A DNA stretch of 41,185 nt from Lachnospiraceae bacterium (GTDB taxonomy: Bacteria; Bacillota; Clostridia; Lachnospirales; Lachnospiraceae): the NCBI GenBank assembly GCA_028692395.1, contig JAQUXP010000034.1, forward strand, positions 1 through 41,185, written 5' to 3'. Under the pieces are notes generated by a model. The model was given only the letters and a program-made list of their open reading frames with translations, was not told where the DNA came from and did not search any database. This document shows positions 22,011 through 30,520 of this stretch, one piece after another. Every line of letters starts with the position of its first letter. Within the stretch, counting starts at the first letter, position 1. The position numbers were made by a program, and so were the translations under genes.

Positions 22011-25000
22011 TTATAGGGCACGCTGTTTCTGACGTTCCAAAATTTCCAGCAGTTCCTGTCTGTCTGTGGTAATTAGTTCTTTTTCTAAATTAGATGCCTT
22101 GAATTCCACTGTGATATTGTTGTTATTGGTGGAGATAAGTCCATTTCCACGCTGGAAATGTGTGATATTCATTACCTCCGTCTCAGAGAGATGCAGAATG
22201 TTTTTCACACGCTGTGCCTCCTCATCCTCCATGTTCAGGACAATTTTTGTTTTGCAGTTGTTGATGATACCTTTCCCATATTTTCCATCATCCAGTGCAA
22301 AGAAGTCATTCAGATCCTGGGTGGCAAAGATGCCTGCACCGGAATAGGCGCGGATGATTTTCGCAATCTCCAGAACGAACTCCGCGGCCAGACGGTTGGA
22401 GGAAGCTCCGATGAGCTGCCATACCTCATCTACGAAGATGGCTTTTTCGGCGGTACGGTTTTCCTTGGCTTTATCCCATACATAATCCAGTGCAACGAAC
22501 ATGCCCACAGTCAGCAGATCACTGGTTCCGGTAAGCTCCGAGATATCAAGGACGGTATATTTGTTGGTCAGATCCACATTGGTCTGCTGATTAAAACTGG
22601 AAGCAGAGCCGTGTACCAGACGATTTAAAATATGGGCAAGACGTTTGGTGTCCTCGCTTTCCATCAGAATATTGTAGACATCCTCTAAAATTGGCATAGT
22701 TTTGTATCGGTCCGGCTTCCGGGGATCTAACAGGGTCTCATTTTTATGCGTAATCCCCTTTCTGGCATAGGTCTTAATCAGTGCCTCGTCCAGAAGCTGC
22801 TTTTCCTCATGGTTCATGTCTGGTATCAACAGCGAAAAGAAGATGTGAAGCTTTTGGATTTTCCCGGCAAGAGCGGAAGCGTCCAGTGTTGGCCCATCTA
22901 ATAGTTCGTTTACAGAGTTGTCTACTTTTCGGATTTCCATGATGTTGATACAGTTTTTGCTGGCAGGGGAAATCTGTATAAATTCCCCGCCCACATTTCT
23001 GGCTGCACGATAGAACTCATGACCTTTCAGCGGTGCAATGATAAACACCTGAATTCCTTTTCTTCGCATCCGCAGTGCCATCGTCTGCATGGTAAAAGTC
23101 TTACCAGCTCCAGAACAGCCAAGAATACAGATGTTGGAGTTCTTGTACTGCCTGGAATCAAAAATATCCGCAATGACTAAGGAGTTATTGTGTTTGTTCA
23201 CTCCAAATAAGATGCCGTTGTCATCACAGATGCTGTAACTGGTAAATGGATAGCAGCTCGCCGCCCCTGTGGTCAGGACATTTCGTTTGGATAATTCAAA
23301 CAATTTCTTATCCAGGGCTGCAAGTGGAAGCGATGATAAGAAGCCTTTCTCCTGTAAAAAGTAGCAGGAGCGAAGATCCATATCTTGAGAAATCAGGAGT
23401 TTTTTCATTTCCTGAATCCGCCACTGCAGTTCCTCTAATGTGGAAGCGGTGATGGTCACCAACAGGTTCATATAATAAAAGTCTTCGTTGTTGGCAAGTC
23501 CCTGTTTTAAAAAGTAACCGGAGCGGATTGCAGAGTCCAGGTCATCAAAATCGGCATTGGTGTCGCTGGCATCCTTTAATTTGGAGCGGTTGATACGGAT
23601 CTGCTGTCCCAGACGCTGCTGAATCTTATCCTTTGGCTGCTTGTGTAGGTGAAAATCTATATCAATCCCTTCCCCTGCATTAATCAGTAAGGAAAGCCAG
23701 CCGGGTAGTACTTTATTTTTGTAACCGTCGCTGGGAACAATCAGGTAGGCATGGTAGACTCCATTAATGAGCACATAATTGGAATGCTTAAAATCCAGAT
23801 ATTCCGGTGCTACGAATTCATTGATTTGGATATGATCCATTTCTTCCTGACGGTTATCTGTCGTATAACGGGTAAGAACATTGTTGATTCGGCTTGGCAG
23901 AGGGATGTCAGAACATAACGTGCGGTTTAGCAGGGTGTAGAGGACATCTGTGGTAAATTCATCTTCATTCTCATGAACAGCGACTTCATTTCCGCACTGA
24001 TAAAGGAAGGTCTTTGCGGTCTGTGCTGCGGTCTCAAGTGTGGACAGAATTTCCTTTTCATCTGTCTTGCGGTTGACGTTAAAAGGCTCATACTCAAAAA
24101 TTAAAAAGAAGCGGCGTGAAACCGCTTCCTTGGAACTGAGTTTTTGTACAAATTTGATGTAATCCCGCTGAAGCTCCTGACAGCGTGGGTCGGATTCCTG
24201 TTTCAGTTCTGAACGTGACTGTTCCAGATGCTTGTTAATGTCCGCCTTTTTGGAAATCATTTTGATCTGAAGTTTCACTGGGCTGATCTTCAGATAGGAA
24301 ATAAAACTAAAGATGATACCCTGCTGTTCTCTGGCACTGCGAAGCAGAAAGTTAATGGGTTCAATTTCCAGAATCTTCAGATAGCGATGGTCGGTGGTAT
24401 ATACGATTCCATTGGCTATTTTTTCTACTGGAAGATAATCCTCTACGGTCTGGAAGTTTTTGCGCTTTGGCTCCCGCTCTTTACGAACTGCGTCCCGTTG
24501 CATGGATTTTTCCATAACTGTTTTCTGTTTATCACGTTTCCGTTCCAGTTGAATCTGCTGCTTTTTTCTGGATTCTTTCTGTCGCTTTATCTGCTTTAAT
24601 ATGCGGATGTCTTCTTTCGCCTGTCTCTTGATGCCTCTTTTTGTAGAAGTATCAAATTCTCTCCGCTCAGGAATCTGAATGGGAGGAAGCTCTGACAGAA
24701 AGTCCTCTTCGGGCTCCATCTGTACGGCATCCATTTTTAATGGCTTATCCTTGGGCATCTTCTTTTGCTCCCGCTTGCGAGGCTGCTTGGCAGGGTGACT
24801 TTTCCACTTCCTTTTTGGGACAGAATCCGGAATTTTGTCAGAACGGTAGATGATCCTGCGATTCTTCAGGAAGCGGATCGCATTCATCAGAAACGCAGTC
24901 AGGCTTTCCCCGGCAATGCCAATAAGGGAAACCATTGCGGCTGGCAGGGCGGTCATACATACAATAATAATCCGCACAGTGAGAGACAGCGGCAGATACA

Positions 25001-25139
25001 TGACTGGAATAGTGATTAGGATTGCAAGAATGCCGCCTTCAATGGCATTTCGTATCTTAAAGGTGCCACCCATGAAGGTGCCGCGTTCGATAAAGTTGCG
25101 AGGAATGAAGGATATCTGTTGATCTTCCCGGTTGCTCAT
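22011..25139 (-). CDS. PrgI-VirB4 fusion, type IV secretion ATPase
   Basis: 1042 residues. The N-terminal 90 residues, with two membrane helices (GGILAILITIPVMYLPL and VRIIIVCMTALPAAMVSLIG), look like a PrgI-type subunit. A highly basic linker follows, with long Lys/Arg/Gln runs (about residues 100-230). The VirB4 body has Walker A GCSGAGKT near residue 677 and Walker B AIFVDEVWQL near 902. VirB4 energises channel assembly and DNA export. In many Gram-positive elements PrgI and VirB4 are separate genes, so the fusion is notable. Its start overlaps the upstream gene by 4 bases (ATGA). Confidence 0.9.
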   Translation of the reverse strand: MSNREDQQISFIPRNFIERGTFMGGTFKIRNAIEGGILAILITIPVMYLPLSLTVRIIIVCMTALPAAMVSLIGIAGESLTAFLMNAIRFLKNRRIIYRSDKIPDSVPKRKWKSHPAKQPRKREQKKMPKDKPLKMDAVQMEPEEDFLSELPPIQIPERREFDTSTKRGIKRQAKEDIRILKQIKRQKESRKKQQIQLERKRDKQKTVMEKSMQRDAVRKEREPKRKNFQTVEDYLPVEKIANGIVYTTDHRYLKILEIEPINFLLRSAREQQGIIFSFISYLKISPVKLQIKMISKKADINKHLEQSRSELKQESDPRCQELQRDYIKFVQKLSSKEAVSRRFFLIFEYEPFNVNRKTDEKEILSTLETAAQTAKTFLYQCGNEVAVHENEDEFTTDVLYTLLNRTLCSDIPLPSRINNVLTRYTTDNRQEEMDHIQINEFVAPEYLDFKHSNYVLINGVYHAYLIVPSDGYKNKVLPGWLSLLINAGEGIDIDFHLHKQPKDKIQQRLGQQIRINRSKLKDASDTNADFDDLDSAIRSGYFLKQGLANNEDFYYMNLLVTITASTLEELQWRIQEMKKLLISQDMDLRSCYFLQEKGFLSSLPLAALDKKLFELSKRNVLTTGAASCYPFTSYSICDDNGILFGVNKHNNSLVIADIFDSRQYKNSNICILGCSGAGKTFTMQTMALRMRRKGIQVFIIAPLKGHEFYRAARNVGGEFIQISPASKNCINIMEIRKVDNSVNELLDGPTLDASALAGKIQKLHIFFSLLIPDMNHEEKQLLDEALIKTYARKGITHKNETLLDPRKPDRYKTMPILEDVYNILMESEDTKRLAHILNRLVHGSASSFNQQTNVDLTNKYTVLDISELTGTSDLLTVGMFVALDYVWDKAKENRTAEKAIFVDEVWQLIGASSNRLAAEFVLEIAKIIRAYSGAGIFATQDLNDFFALDDGKYGKGIINNCKTKIVLNMEDEEAQRVKNILHLSETEVMNITHFQRGNGLISTNNNNITVEFKASNLEKELITTDRQELLEILERQKQRAL

Positions 25140-25693
25140 GGCTGCACCTCCTTATTATCTTTCGTATCCGCATAGCCACCTTCCTGTTGGACCTCAATCT
25201 CATCGGTTGTCAAAGATGGAAGAGAGTCATCTGTTTCCTGCTCATAAATGGTGGTATCTATTTCCATCTTCAATTGTTCCTCTCCAAAATAAAAAGCACC
25301 GGTTGGGGTGCTGTAAGTAACAGGAAGAGAAGTGTCATCTGATAAGTCAAAAACAAGATGGATGATATTTTTATCCGGATAACTTGTCTGATCTGGCTGA
25401 AAGGTGATACTGGTTAGATCACCTTTTTCCACGGTTAACAGGTAAGCGATGCATTGTGCCTTCAAACTGCGAATCTGACTGTTTGAAAAAAAATCGTCCA
25501 GTTGATCAAAGTTCTGAAATTCTAGTGCAGTTATTTCGGAACCGGAGGAGTCCTTTTCTGTATTGGATTCTGTGCGTGCTGTCTGTGCTACCTGCTTTTT
25601 ATTGTTTGACCTCCAAAGAGCCGGAAGGATGATGGCTGCCAGTACGAAAACGACCAGCAGGATAATGGATAATATTACTTTTTTTCTGTTCAC
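25136..25693 (-). CDS. Membrane-anchored transfer protein, 185 aa
   Basis: A single N-terminal membrane helix (VILSIILLVVFVLAAIILPALW) after MNRKK, then an external domain of about 150 residues that begins in a Ser/Glu-rich linker. No named family is certain; the place between VirB4 and the wall hydrolase and the size fit the bitopic channel proteins (TcpC- or VirB8-like) of Gram-positive systems. ATG overlap with VirB4 shows translational coupling. The C terminus is acidic (EVQQEGGYADTKDNKEV). Confidence 0.7.
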   Translation of the reverse strand: MNRKKVILSIILLVVFVLAAIILPALWRSNNKKQVAQTARTESNTEKDSSGSEITALEFQNFDQLDDFFSNSQIRSLKAQCIAYLLTVEKGDLTSITFQPDQTSYPDKNIIHLVFDLSDDTSLPVTYSTPTGAFYFGEEQLKMEIDTTIYEQETDDSLPSLTTDEIEVQQEGGYADTKDNKEVQP

Positions 25694-25704
25694 AATAGTC
25701 TCCT

Positions 25705-27522
25705 TTATTTTTTATCGAAAATCCAATAAGCGTTTGCAGTCGCATGAACTTCGCTCATCATATCGAATTCCCGGTTGATATAGTTTTTTGAATCACTGTC
25801 ATTTGGATCATTTACCAAGACCTTGCCTCCGGATGTAATGCCTCGCAGAACAATAAAATGTCCGCCGCTGGTAAATAGTCCCGCTCGCTGGGAACTGATG
25901 ACTGGTCTGCCATCGGCAAGGGCGGCAAGAACTGCATTTGGATCATTTGTCTGAGTTACGGAGCCACAGCCAAAATGACTGGCTGCTGCTTCAAAATAAG
26001 ACCAGTAGGTTCCCACTCCCGGCATATAATAAGAATTTCCGCACCAGGATACGGCATCAATTGGAGTAATAGTAGTTCCAGTCAGGTAACTTGCTATCAT
26101 GGCAAAGCTGGTCGGGCCACATCCGGAGGAGGCAATGGAGCCACCGCCGTAAGGAATATTTCCATAATCGCCTTGATTGTAAAACGGAATCTGCATACCG
26201 TTTGCAGGATAAGAACCACCGGTGGAGGTGATTACATAATATCGAAGTACATGATCCACGTATTCCTTATCGCCGTAAATGGAGTAGTGCCAATTTGGGC
26301 GGGCACACATCATATCCGAATAAGCGTTGGCATTTTCTTTGGTGTAGCCTCCATCCCGTTCCATAGCCCAGTCAATATAACCGGAACCGTAATTGTAGCC
26401 TTGAAGAGCCAGTTTGATACGATCCAGATCAGTTGGTCCGGTACAGCCGGCTTTGTTCAGTGCATATTTTAATTCCTGAATACCACATTCAATGGAATAT
26501 TCCGGATCGGTGATACCATTTGGCGTATGAGGGTAGCGTGTGTTAAATCCACCTTCTGCAGCCTGCATGGGATCAAGTCCCTGTCCGCCGCTTTCCTGCA
26601 TCATCACTGCCATAATCAATTCCACATACTGACTCATGCCGTACCTTGCGGCGACACGTTCAATGGTTGCCCGATAAGCGAGCACAGCATCGGAAACATT
26701 GGCAGTAGCTACGCCGGAGGAAGCAGTACCAAAGAATGCAGACAGATTTTCAGCATAATTCGCAGCCAGTTCTTTTTGCGCATCCGTCAGATGGAATACA
26801 TGGTCGGCAAAATAGGAGTCGCCTGCATATTTGACTGTGAATGTATGACGGGTAAAGGTTACAGTCTGTGTCTGCTGCGCGCCGCCAGCATCGGGAGTGC
26901 CTTCTGCACCAGAATCTACCGTAACGTCCATAGTGACCGTTTCCTCTGTTACATCATAGGAGAAGAGTCCGTCACTGTTTTCCCGAATGACTCGTTTTAG
27001 TTCGTCAATATTGATTTCGGTATAACTGTTCCTGCTGGCACAAAACTGAGCGATTAGCTGATTTGCGTTGATGGAAATGCTGTATGCGTAAGGGTCTGTA
27101 ATCGCGGAAACATCACCGGTTGCCAACAGGGAAATGGCAGCATTGATATCAAGAAGGACATCGTCATGGCTCTCCTGCAGAACTTCTACAATAGCTGTAT
27201 TGGCAGCACGGATATTATCATTGATGAGGGTATTGCTGTTTAATGCGCCTGTGTTATCTGCAAGGTTTCCAAAAATAAGTCCCGGAAGTAAAAGCAGAAA
27301 CAGTATTGGAAGCATCAAGAGTGCAATGATAAAAAGAATTGCTTTTCCTATGGTGTGCCTGGCTTGCAGCGCAGTACCAATGGCAGCCCCAAAAGGACCA
27401 CCGGCTGCAGCTCCTTTGGCTGCGGCTCCAGTGGTGGAAGCGGTTTTTAGAACCTTTAGGTGTGAAACAGCAGTTTGGCCTACTGAAACTGCTTCATCCA
27501 GACCTGATTGCTGGTCAGGCAT
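25705..27522 (-). CDS. Two-domain cell wall hydrolase: lysozyme-like + C39-like peptidase
   Basis: 605 residues. A membrane helix lies near residue 60-80 (IGKAILFIIALLMLPILFLLLLPG-like). A lysozyme/transglycosylase domain has the catalytic Glu in MMQESGG near residue 307 and GYNYGSGYIDW. A C-terminal C39-type cysteine peptidase domain has the Cys in SSGCGPTSFAM near residue 467, His in GGHFIVLRG and NDPND. Transfer systems use such enzymes (VirB1, CwlT, Orf14) to open the peptidoglycan for the channel. Here the peptidase is C39-like rather than the NlpC/P60 of CwlT. It starts two bases after the previous gene ends. Confidence 0.88.
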   Translation of the reverse strand: MPDQQSGLDEAVSVGQTAVSHLKVLKTASTTGAAAKGAAAGGPFGAAIGTALQARHTIGKAILFIIALLMLPILFLLLLPGLIFGNLADNTGALNSNTLINDNIRAANTAIVEVLQESHDDVLLDINAAISLLATGDVSAITDPYAYSISINANQLIAQFCASRNSYTEINIDELKRVIRENSDGLFSYDVTEETVTMDVTVDSGAEGTPDAGGAQQTQTVTFTRHTFTVKYAGDSYFADHVFHLTDAQKELAANYAENLSAFFGTASSGVATANVSDAVLAYRATIERVAARYGMSQYVELIMAVMMQESGGQGLDPMQAAEGGFNTRYPHTPNGITDPEYSIECGIQELKYALNKAGCTGPTDLDRIKLALQGYNYGSGYIDWAMERDGGYTKENANAYSDMMCARPNWHYSIYGDKEYVDHVLRYYVITSTGGSYPANGMQIPFYNQGDYGNIPYGGGSIASSGCGPTSFAMIASYLTGTTITPIDAVSWCGNSYYMPGVGTYWSYFEAAASHFGCGSVTQTNDPNAVLAALADGRPVISSQRAGLFTSGGHFIVLRGITSGGKVLVNDPNDSDSKNYINREFDMMSEVHATANAYWIFDKK

Positions 27523-27524
27523 AT

Positions 27525-28481
27525 CTAAATCCGATCCTTTCGTGGTGGTGCCTGGGGAAGCTTCTGTACGATGGATTCATGGTAGGCTACTTTGCCATCG
27601 CTTGCTTCATAAGGTGTTTTGGATACGGCATCCTGGGCATAGTGTTTGTACCAGTTGGAGCCGTCTACTGATTGAACGGTGGAATAATCCCCCTGGGAAG
27701 GAGCCATATATTGCTCTGCGTGATACATAGCAAAATCCCGACTTCCGGAATCGGTAGTTTCTGTTCCGGTGATTCGACCACCACCGATTTCCACATTGCT
27801 CATGGATGGAACGGAAGGATTGGAATCAGTGCCGCCTCCAGATCCATTTAAGGGTGTAGTGGAATTGTCAATGCCCATATAGGAGTTATATGCTTTTGCA
27901 GCATCTTCTCCCTTGATGGAACCAACCTGCCCGTAATTGCCCTGAGCAATGTTGCTGATGACATTATTGGCAAAGTCTCCGCCTTTATTTAAGGAAGACT
28001 GGTAAAGGGAATTTCCAATGCTGGAAGATTCTGTGTAACCAGTTGCAGCATTCACTGCACTTCGTTCTGCCTGCCTTCCAACCGATCCGGCAAGTCCGCC
28101 AGATAAGAAACTTCCTTCTACCGCAGCACTGCCGGGTGAAGCCTCGCGATGGGATCCGCTACCGCCTCCAGATCTATGCATAGCGCCGGTTAGTCCTCTC
28201 CCGGCGATTAGAAGTTCCGCCATCATATTTCCACCGGTATTACCAACATTGATTCCAAGGCTTGCCATGAAACTGTCAATTTTCTGGGAGACCTTCAAAA
28301 AAGCGATGGCGCAAAGAAACCAAATAAAGACATTGCCGGTGACGGCTTCCTTTCCCTGACTGTCTACGACAGCCTGTACATCCGCTTCAGTGAGTTCCGC
28401 AGCCAAGACAGGCATGGAACTAAGCAGAATCATACAGGTGGTCAATGTTATAAATAGGACAATTTTTTTCCTGTGTTTCAT
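27525..28481 (-). CDS. Conjugation protein with signal peptide and Gly/Ser-rich body
   Basis: 318 residues. A signal peptide (IVLFITLTTCMILLSSMPVLAA) is followed by a membrane helix (VTGNVFIWFLCAIAFLKVS) and about 220 residues rich in Gly, Ser and Asn, with low complexity. The layout recalls the soluble tails of TrbL/VirB6-like or CD1107-type element proteins, and it lies just downstream of the polytopic TrbL-like gene. It may form part of the channel periphery outside the membrane. Its own catalytic motif is absent. Confidence 0.65.
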   Translation of the reverse strand: MKHRKKIVLFITLTTCMILLSSMPVLAAELTEADVQAVVDSQGKEAVTGNVFIWFLCAIAFLKVSQKIDSFMASLGINVGNTGGNMMAELLIAGRGLTGAMHRSGGGSGSHREASPGSAAVEGSFLSGGLAGSVGRQAERSAVNAATGYTESSSIGNSLYQSSLNKGGDFANNVISNIAQGNYGQVGSIKGEDAAKAYNSYMGIDNSTTPLNGSGGGTDSNPSVPSMSNVEIGGGRITGTETTDSGSRDFAMYHAEQYMAPSQGDYSTVQSVDGSNWYKHYAQDAVSKTPYEASDGKVAYHESIVQKLPQAPPRKDRI

Positions 28482-28496
28482 CTTTTCCTCCTTTTC

Positions 28497-29207
28497 TTAG
28501 AGCGAAAGCGGGTTTGCAAGAAACGTACCGACCATGGATGTAAACAGGCGCAGGCACCATGCGTTCATGAGTAACAAAAAGAACTGACCACCAAGCATCC
28601 GGCACCAGCTCTTGAAAATATTGCCTGTGGACTGGGATGCACCAGTGGCAAAAGCAACAGGTGCGGTATAGACCATGACACCAAGCAGAATATAACGTTC
28701 TGCCGCTTCAAAAAGCAGCTTGATATAATTCCATGCCAGAATCAGAACCAGGATTAGGGCAATGATAGCAACCGCCCCGTTAGCACAGACACCGAGGATC
28801 ACCAGGATGACAGAATTGAAATCTGCAAACTGCAGAGGGGGCAGCTCTTCCGTCAGTATCCAGTTGTAAGGCGTGCCAGCGATTCCAAGCAGAAGATCTA
28901 CGATGTCCTTTGCATAAAAGGTAAGGAACAGGAAGATAAAGGTCCGCATGGATAACTTCAGGGGATCTTCAGCTTCAACTCCAGCACCTAAAAAATAATT
29001 TTTAAAAAGCTGCCATACCCAGTTGAGTAAGATCAGTCCGATGGCGAGCGCCAGAAAAACCTGATACATGGTTTCAGCGGCAGGGAAATAGCGAAGAAAC
29101 GTATCCATGCTGCAGCCGAGTGCGCCAAGAACGGATGTGGTAATCAGATCCAAAATATTCATGACCTGTTCGGCAATCCATTCGACTATGCCGTCTAATA
29201 TTCCCAT
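28497..29207 (-). CDS. TrbL/VirB6-like polytopic membrane protein
   Basis: 236 residues with about five membrane helices, for example VFLALAIGLILLNWVWQLF, MRTFIFLFLTFYAKDIV, VILVILGVCANGAVAIIALILVLILAW and the C-terminal FFLLLMNAWCLRLF. A strong ribosome site (AAAGGAGGC) precedes the start. Size, helix pattern and place in the operon fit the TrbL/VirB6 class that forms the inner-membrane channel. A helix-rich signal at the N terminus, GILDGIVEWIAEQVMNI, is amphipathic, as often seen in this class. Confidence 0.8.
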   Translation of the reverse strand: MGILDGIVEWIAEQVMNILDLITTSVLGALGCSMDTFLRYFPAAETMYQVFLALAIGLILLNWVWQLFKNYFLGAGVEAEDPLKLSMRTFIFLFLTFYAKDIVDLLLGIAGTPYNWILTEELPPLQFADFNSVILVILGVCANGAVAIIALILVLILAWNYIKLLFEAAERYILLGVMVYTAPVAFATGASQSTGNIFKSWCRMLGGQFFLLLMNAWCLRLFTSMVGTFLANPLSL

Positions 29208-29228
29208 AACAAAGCCTCCTTTCTGGAC

Positions 29229-29606
29229 TTATCCATTCCACTGACCGCCTGCAAAGAATGGTGTGATATAAGCCATGATAAAGCCAAGTCCATTCAGGAT
29301 TGCCCAGGTGATGATGATACGCTTCAGCCACGCTCTGGATTCGTCTACGGTCTTTCCGGATTTGGAAAAGTTCATCAGGAGCAGGGAAACCGATGCAGTC
29401 ACAACGGCGGCGATAGTGGAAATCAGTACGATTTGACCATATACGTCCTGCATGATTTCCTTTGCCTTATCCCACATATTGGCTGCAAGTACGGGCTGTA
29501 CGTTACATAACAGCAGGGTACTCATCAGAAAGGCGACATACAGGAGCTGCCCATAATTTACCTGTCGCTTTCCGGGTGATTTTTCTTTTTGTTTCTGTAT
29601 TTTCAA
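29229..29606 (-). CDS. VirB2/Maff2-like small membrane protein
   Basis: About 126 residues, first gene of the transfer operon. A TTG start at 29606 is chosen because AAGGAGG lies 8 bases upstream and the frame has no good ATG; the ATG at 29648 lacks a ribosome site. After a basic N terminus (KIQKQKEKSPGKR) a signal-like helix (FLMSTLLLCNVQPVLAA) is followed by two more helices (IVLISTIAAVVTASVSLLLM and IIITWAILNGLGFIMAYITPFF). This is the layout of pilin-like VirB2 / Maff2 proteins in Gram-positive transfer systems. Confidence 0.7.
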   Translation of the reverse strand: MKIQKQKEKSPGKRQVNYGQLLYVAFLMSTLLLCNVQPVLAANMWDKAKEIMQDVYGQIVLISTIAAVVTASVSLLLMNFSKSGKTVDESRAWLKRIIITWAILNGLGFIMAYITPFFAGGQWNG

Positions 29607-29706
29607 GTCATTGACCTCCTTAAATTCAAACAGAGCAGGATGAGTCAATCACCCTGCCCGCTGCTTATAGTTACCTGCCTCCGCTGCATCTTGCAGCATG
29701 AAAAAA

Positions 29707-29729
29707 GCAGCCCGGTCAATGCGGACTGC
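29707..29729 (-). terminator. Leader terminator 2 of the transfer operon
   Basis: On the minus strand GCAGTCC pairs with GGGCTGC (one wobble) around GCATTGACC, followed by TTTTTT. It lies between the promoter at 29860-29888 and the first transfer gene. Confidence 0.75.
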
Positions 29730-29782
29730 CTGATCTTATTCCATATGAAGTTGTATGTAGATTTCACCTCCTGCATGAAAAA

Positions 29783-29830
29783 ACGCAGTGTATCCTAGAC
29801 GATGAGGCTATCCATCTGGTAACACTGCGT
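29783..29830 (-). terminator. Leader terminator 1 of the transfer operon
   Basis: On the minus strand ACGCAGTGT pairs perfectly with ACACTGCGT around a 30-nt loop that can pair internally (GATGG/CCATC-like), followed by TTTTTTC. It is the first terminator met after the promoter. Confidence 0.8.
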
Positions 29831-29859
29831 AATCCCTGCATATAATTTTGACAATACCA

Positions 29860-29888
29860 ATTTTAGCATGGGTAGTTTTACATGTAAA
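29860..29888 (-). promoter_or_regulatory. Transfer operon promoter
   Basis: On the minus strand TTTACA (29883-29888) and TAAAAT (29860-29865) are 17 bp apart. The spacer carries TACCCATGC, a word also present in the DUF5697 promoter at 40388-40416 (TTTACCCATGC). With the two leader terminators it accounts for the gap 29607-30046. Confidence 0.65.
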
Positions 29889-29896
29889 TCGCAGAA

Positions 29897-29917
29897 CTGT
29901 GCCACTTTGTGACACAG
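29897..29917. promoter_or_regulatory. 21-bp palindromic operator between divergent promoters
   Basis: CTGTGCCAC and GTGACACAG are inverted repeats (one mismatch) around TTT. The site lies just upstream of the transfer promoter and 130 bp before the plus-strand XRE gene, a good place for that repressor to bind. Confidence 0.6.
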
Positions 29918-30046
29918 GAAGGACAAAATCAGGACTAACGCTTTGAGAATTCATACAACGCTTGTGGTTACTGTATAAGCCTTCAAAAAGAAATTATACT
30001 AATAGAGTAGTAGTAACGCTATTGGAATTAGAAAAATGGAGGTGAC

Positions 30047-30370
30047 ATGGTGAATGGAATTGGAAAGAAAATTAAGAAATACCGGGAAGCGGCCGGATTG
30101 AAGCAGGAAGAATTGGCAGAAATCATTGACGTGAGTCCAAACCATTTAAGTGCTATTGAGCGTGATGTGAAAACGCCTAAGCTAGAGACGTTTATTCGAA
30201 TTGTAAATGCGCTCCATGTTACTTCGGATGAGATTCTTGTGGATGTCATTGATAAGGGGATAAAGATTCAATATACACATATAGAAGAACGTCTCGCAGG
30301 ACTTCCGTTGAAGGAACAAAAGAAAATGATGCGGATTCTGGATACAATGATTGAAGAAGCGAAGAACTAA
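30047..30370 (+). CDS. XRE-family regulator of the divergent control region
   Basis: 107 residues. The HTH is GLKQEELAEIIDVSPNHLSAIERDVKTPKLETF, a classic Cro/CI type, followed by a helical region (LPLKEQKKMMRILDTMIEEAK). The start is ATG 30047 or GTG 30050, behind GGAGGTGAC. It is divergent from the transfer operon and next to palindromes at 29897-29917 and 30471-30495, so it probably represses transfer and perhaps its own gene. It lies at the strand switch between backbone and cargo. Confidence 0.88.
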   Translation: MVNGIGKKIKKYREAAGLKQEELAEIIDVSPNHLSAIERDVKTPKLETFIRIVNALHVTSDEILVDVIDKGIKIQYTHIEERLAGLPLKEQKKMMRILDTMIEEAKN

Positions 30371-30393
30371 ACTGCGTGAAAACGTAGTTTTTT
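30371..30393 (+). terminator. Intrinsic terminator after the XRE gene
   Basis: AACTGCG pairs with CGTAGTT (one wobble) around TGAAAA, running into seven T, directly after the stop codon. Confidence 0.75.
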
Positions 30394-30470
30394 TGCTATA
30401 GACGCACTATGCTGCGTGATTTTATGACATAACCATACCTGAAATGATGAAAAATAGCCTTAGTTCTGTT

Positions 30471-30495
30471 ATAGTAATTCTAAAAGAATTACTAT
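30471..30495. promoter_or_regulatory. Perfect 25-bp palindrome overlapping a -10 box
   Basis: Arms ATAGTAATTCT and AGAATTACTAT are perfect inverted repeats around AAA. The right arm overlaps TATAAT at 30493-30498, the likely -10 of the next gene. No T-run follows, so an operator is more likely than a terminator. Confidence 0.6.
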
Positions 30496-30520
30496 AATCT
30501 TAAAGAATTGAGGATGAGAT

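Noticed and set aside
27134-27730. 198-codon plus-strand ORF opposite the wall hydrolase
   Set aside because: Antisense to two well-supported genes and without a ribosome site.
29650-29770. Leader peptide GTG frame in the transfer leader
   Set aside because: The AGGAGG touches the GTG, leaving no spacing, and the frame reads through the terminator hairpin without a regulatory codon run.
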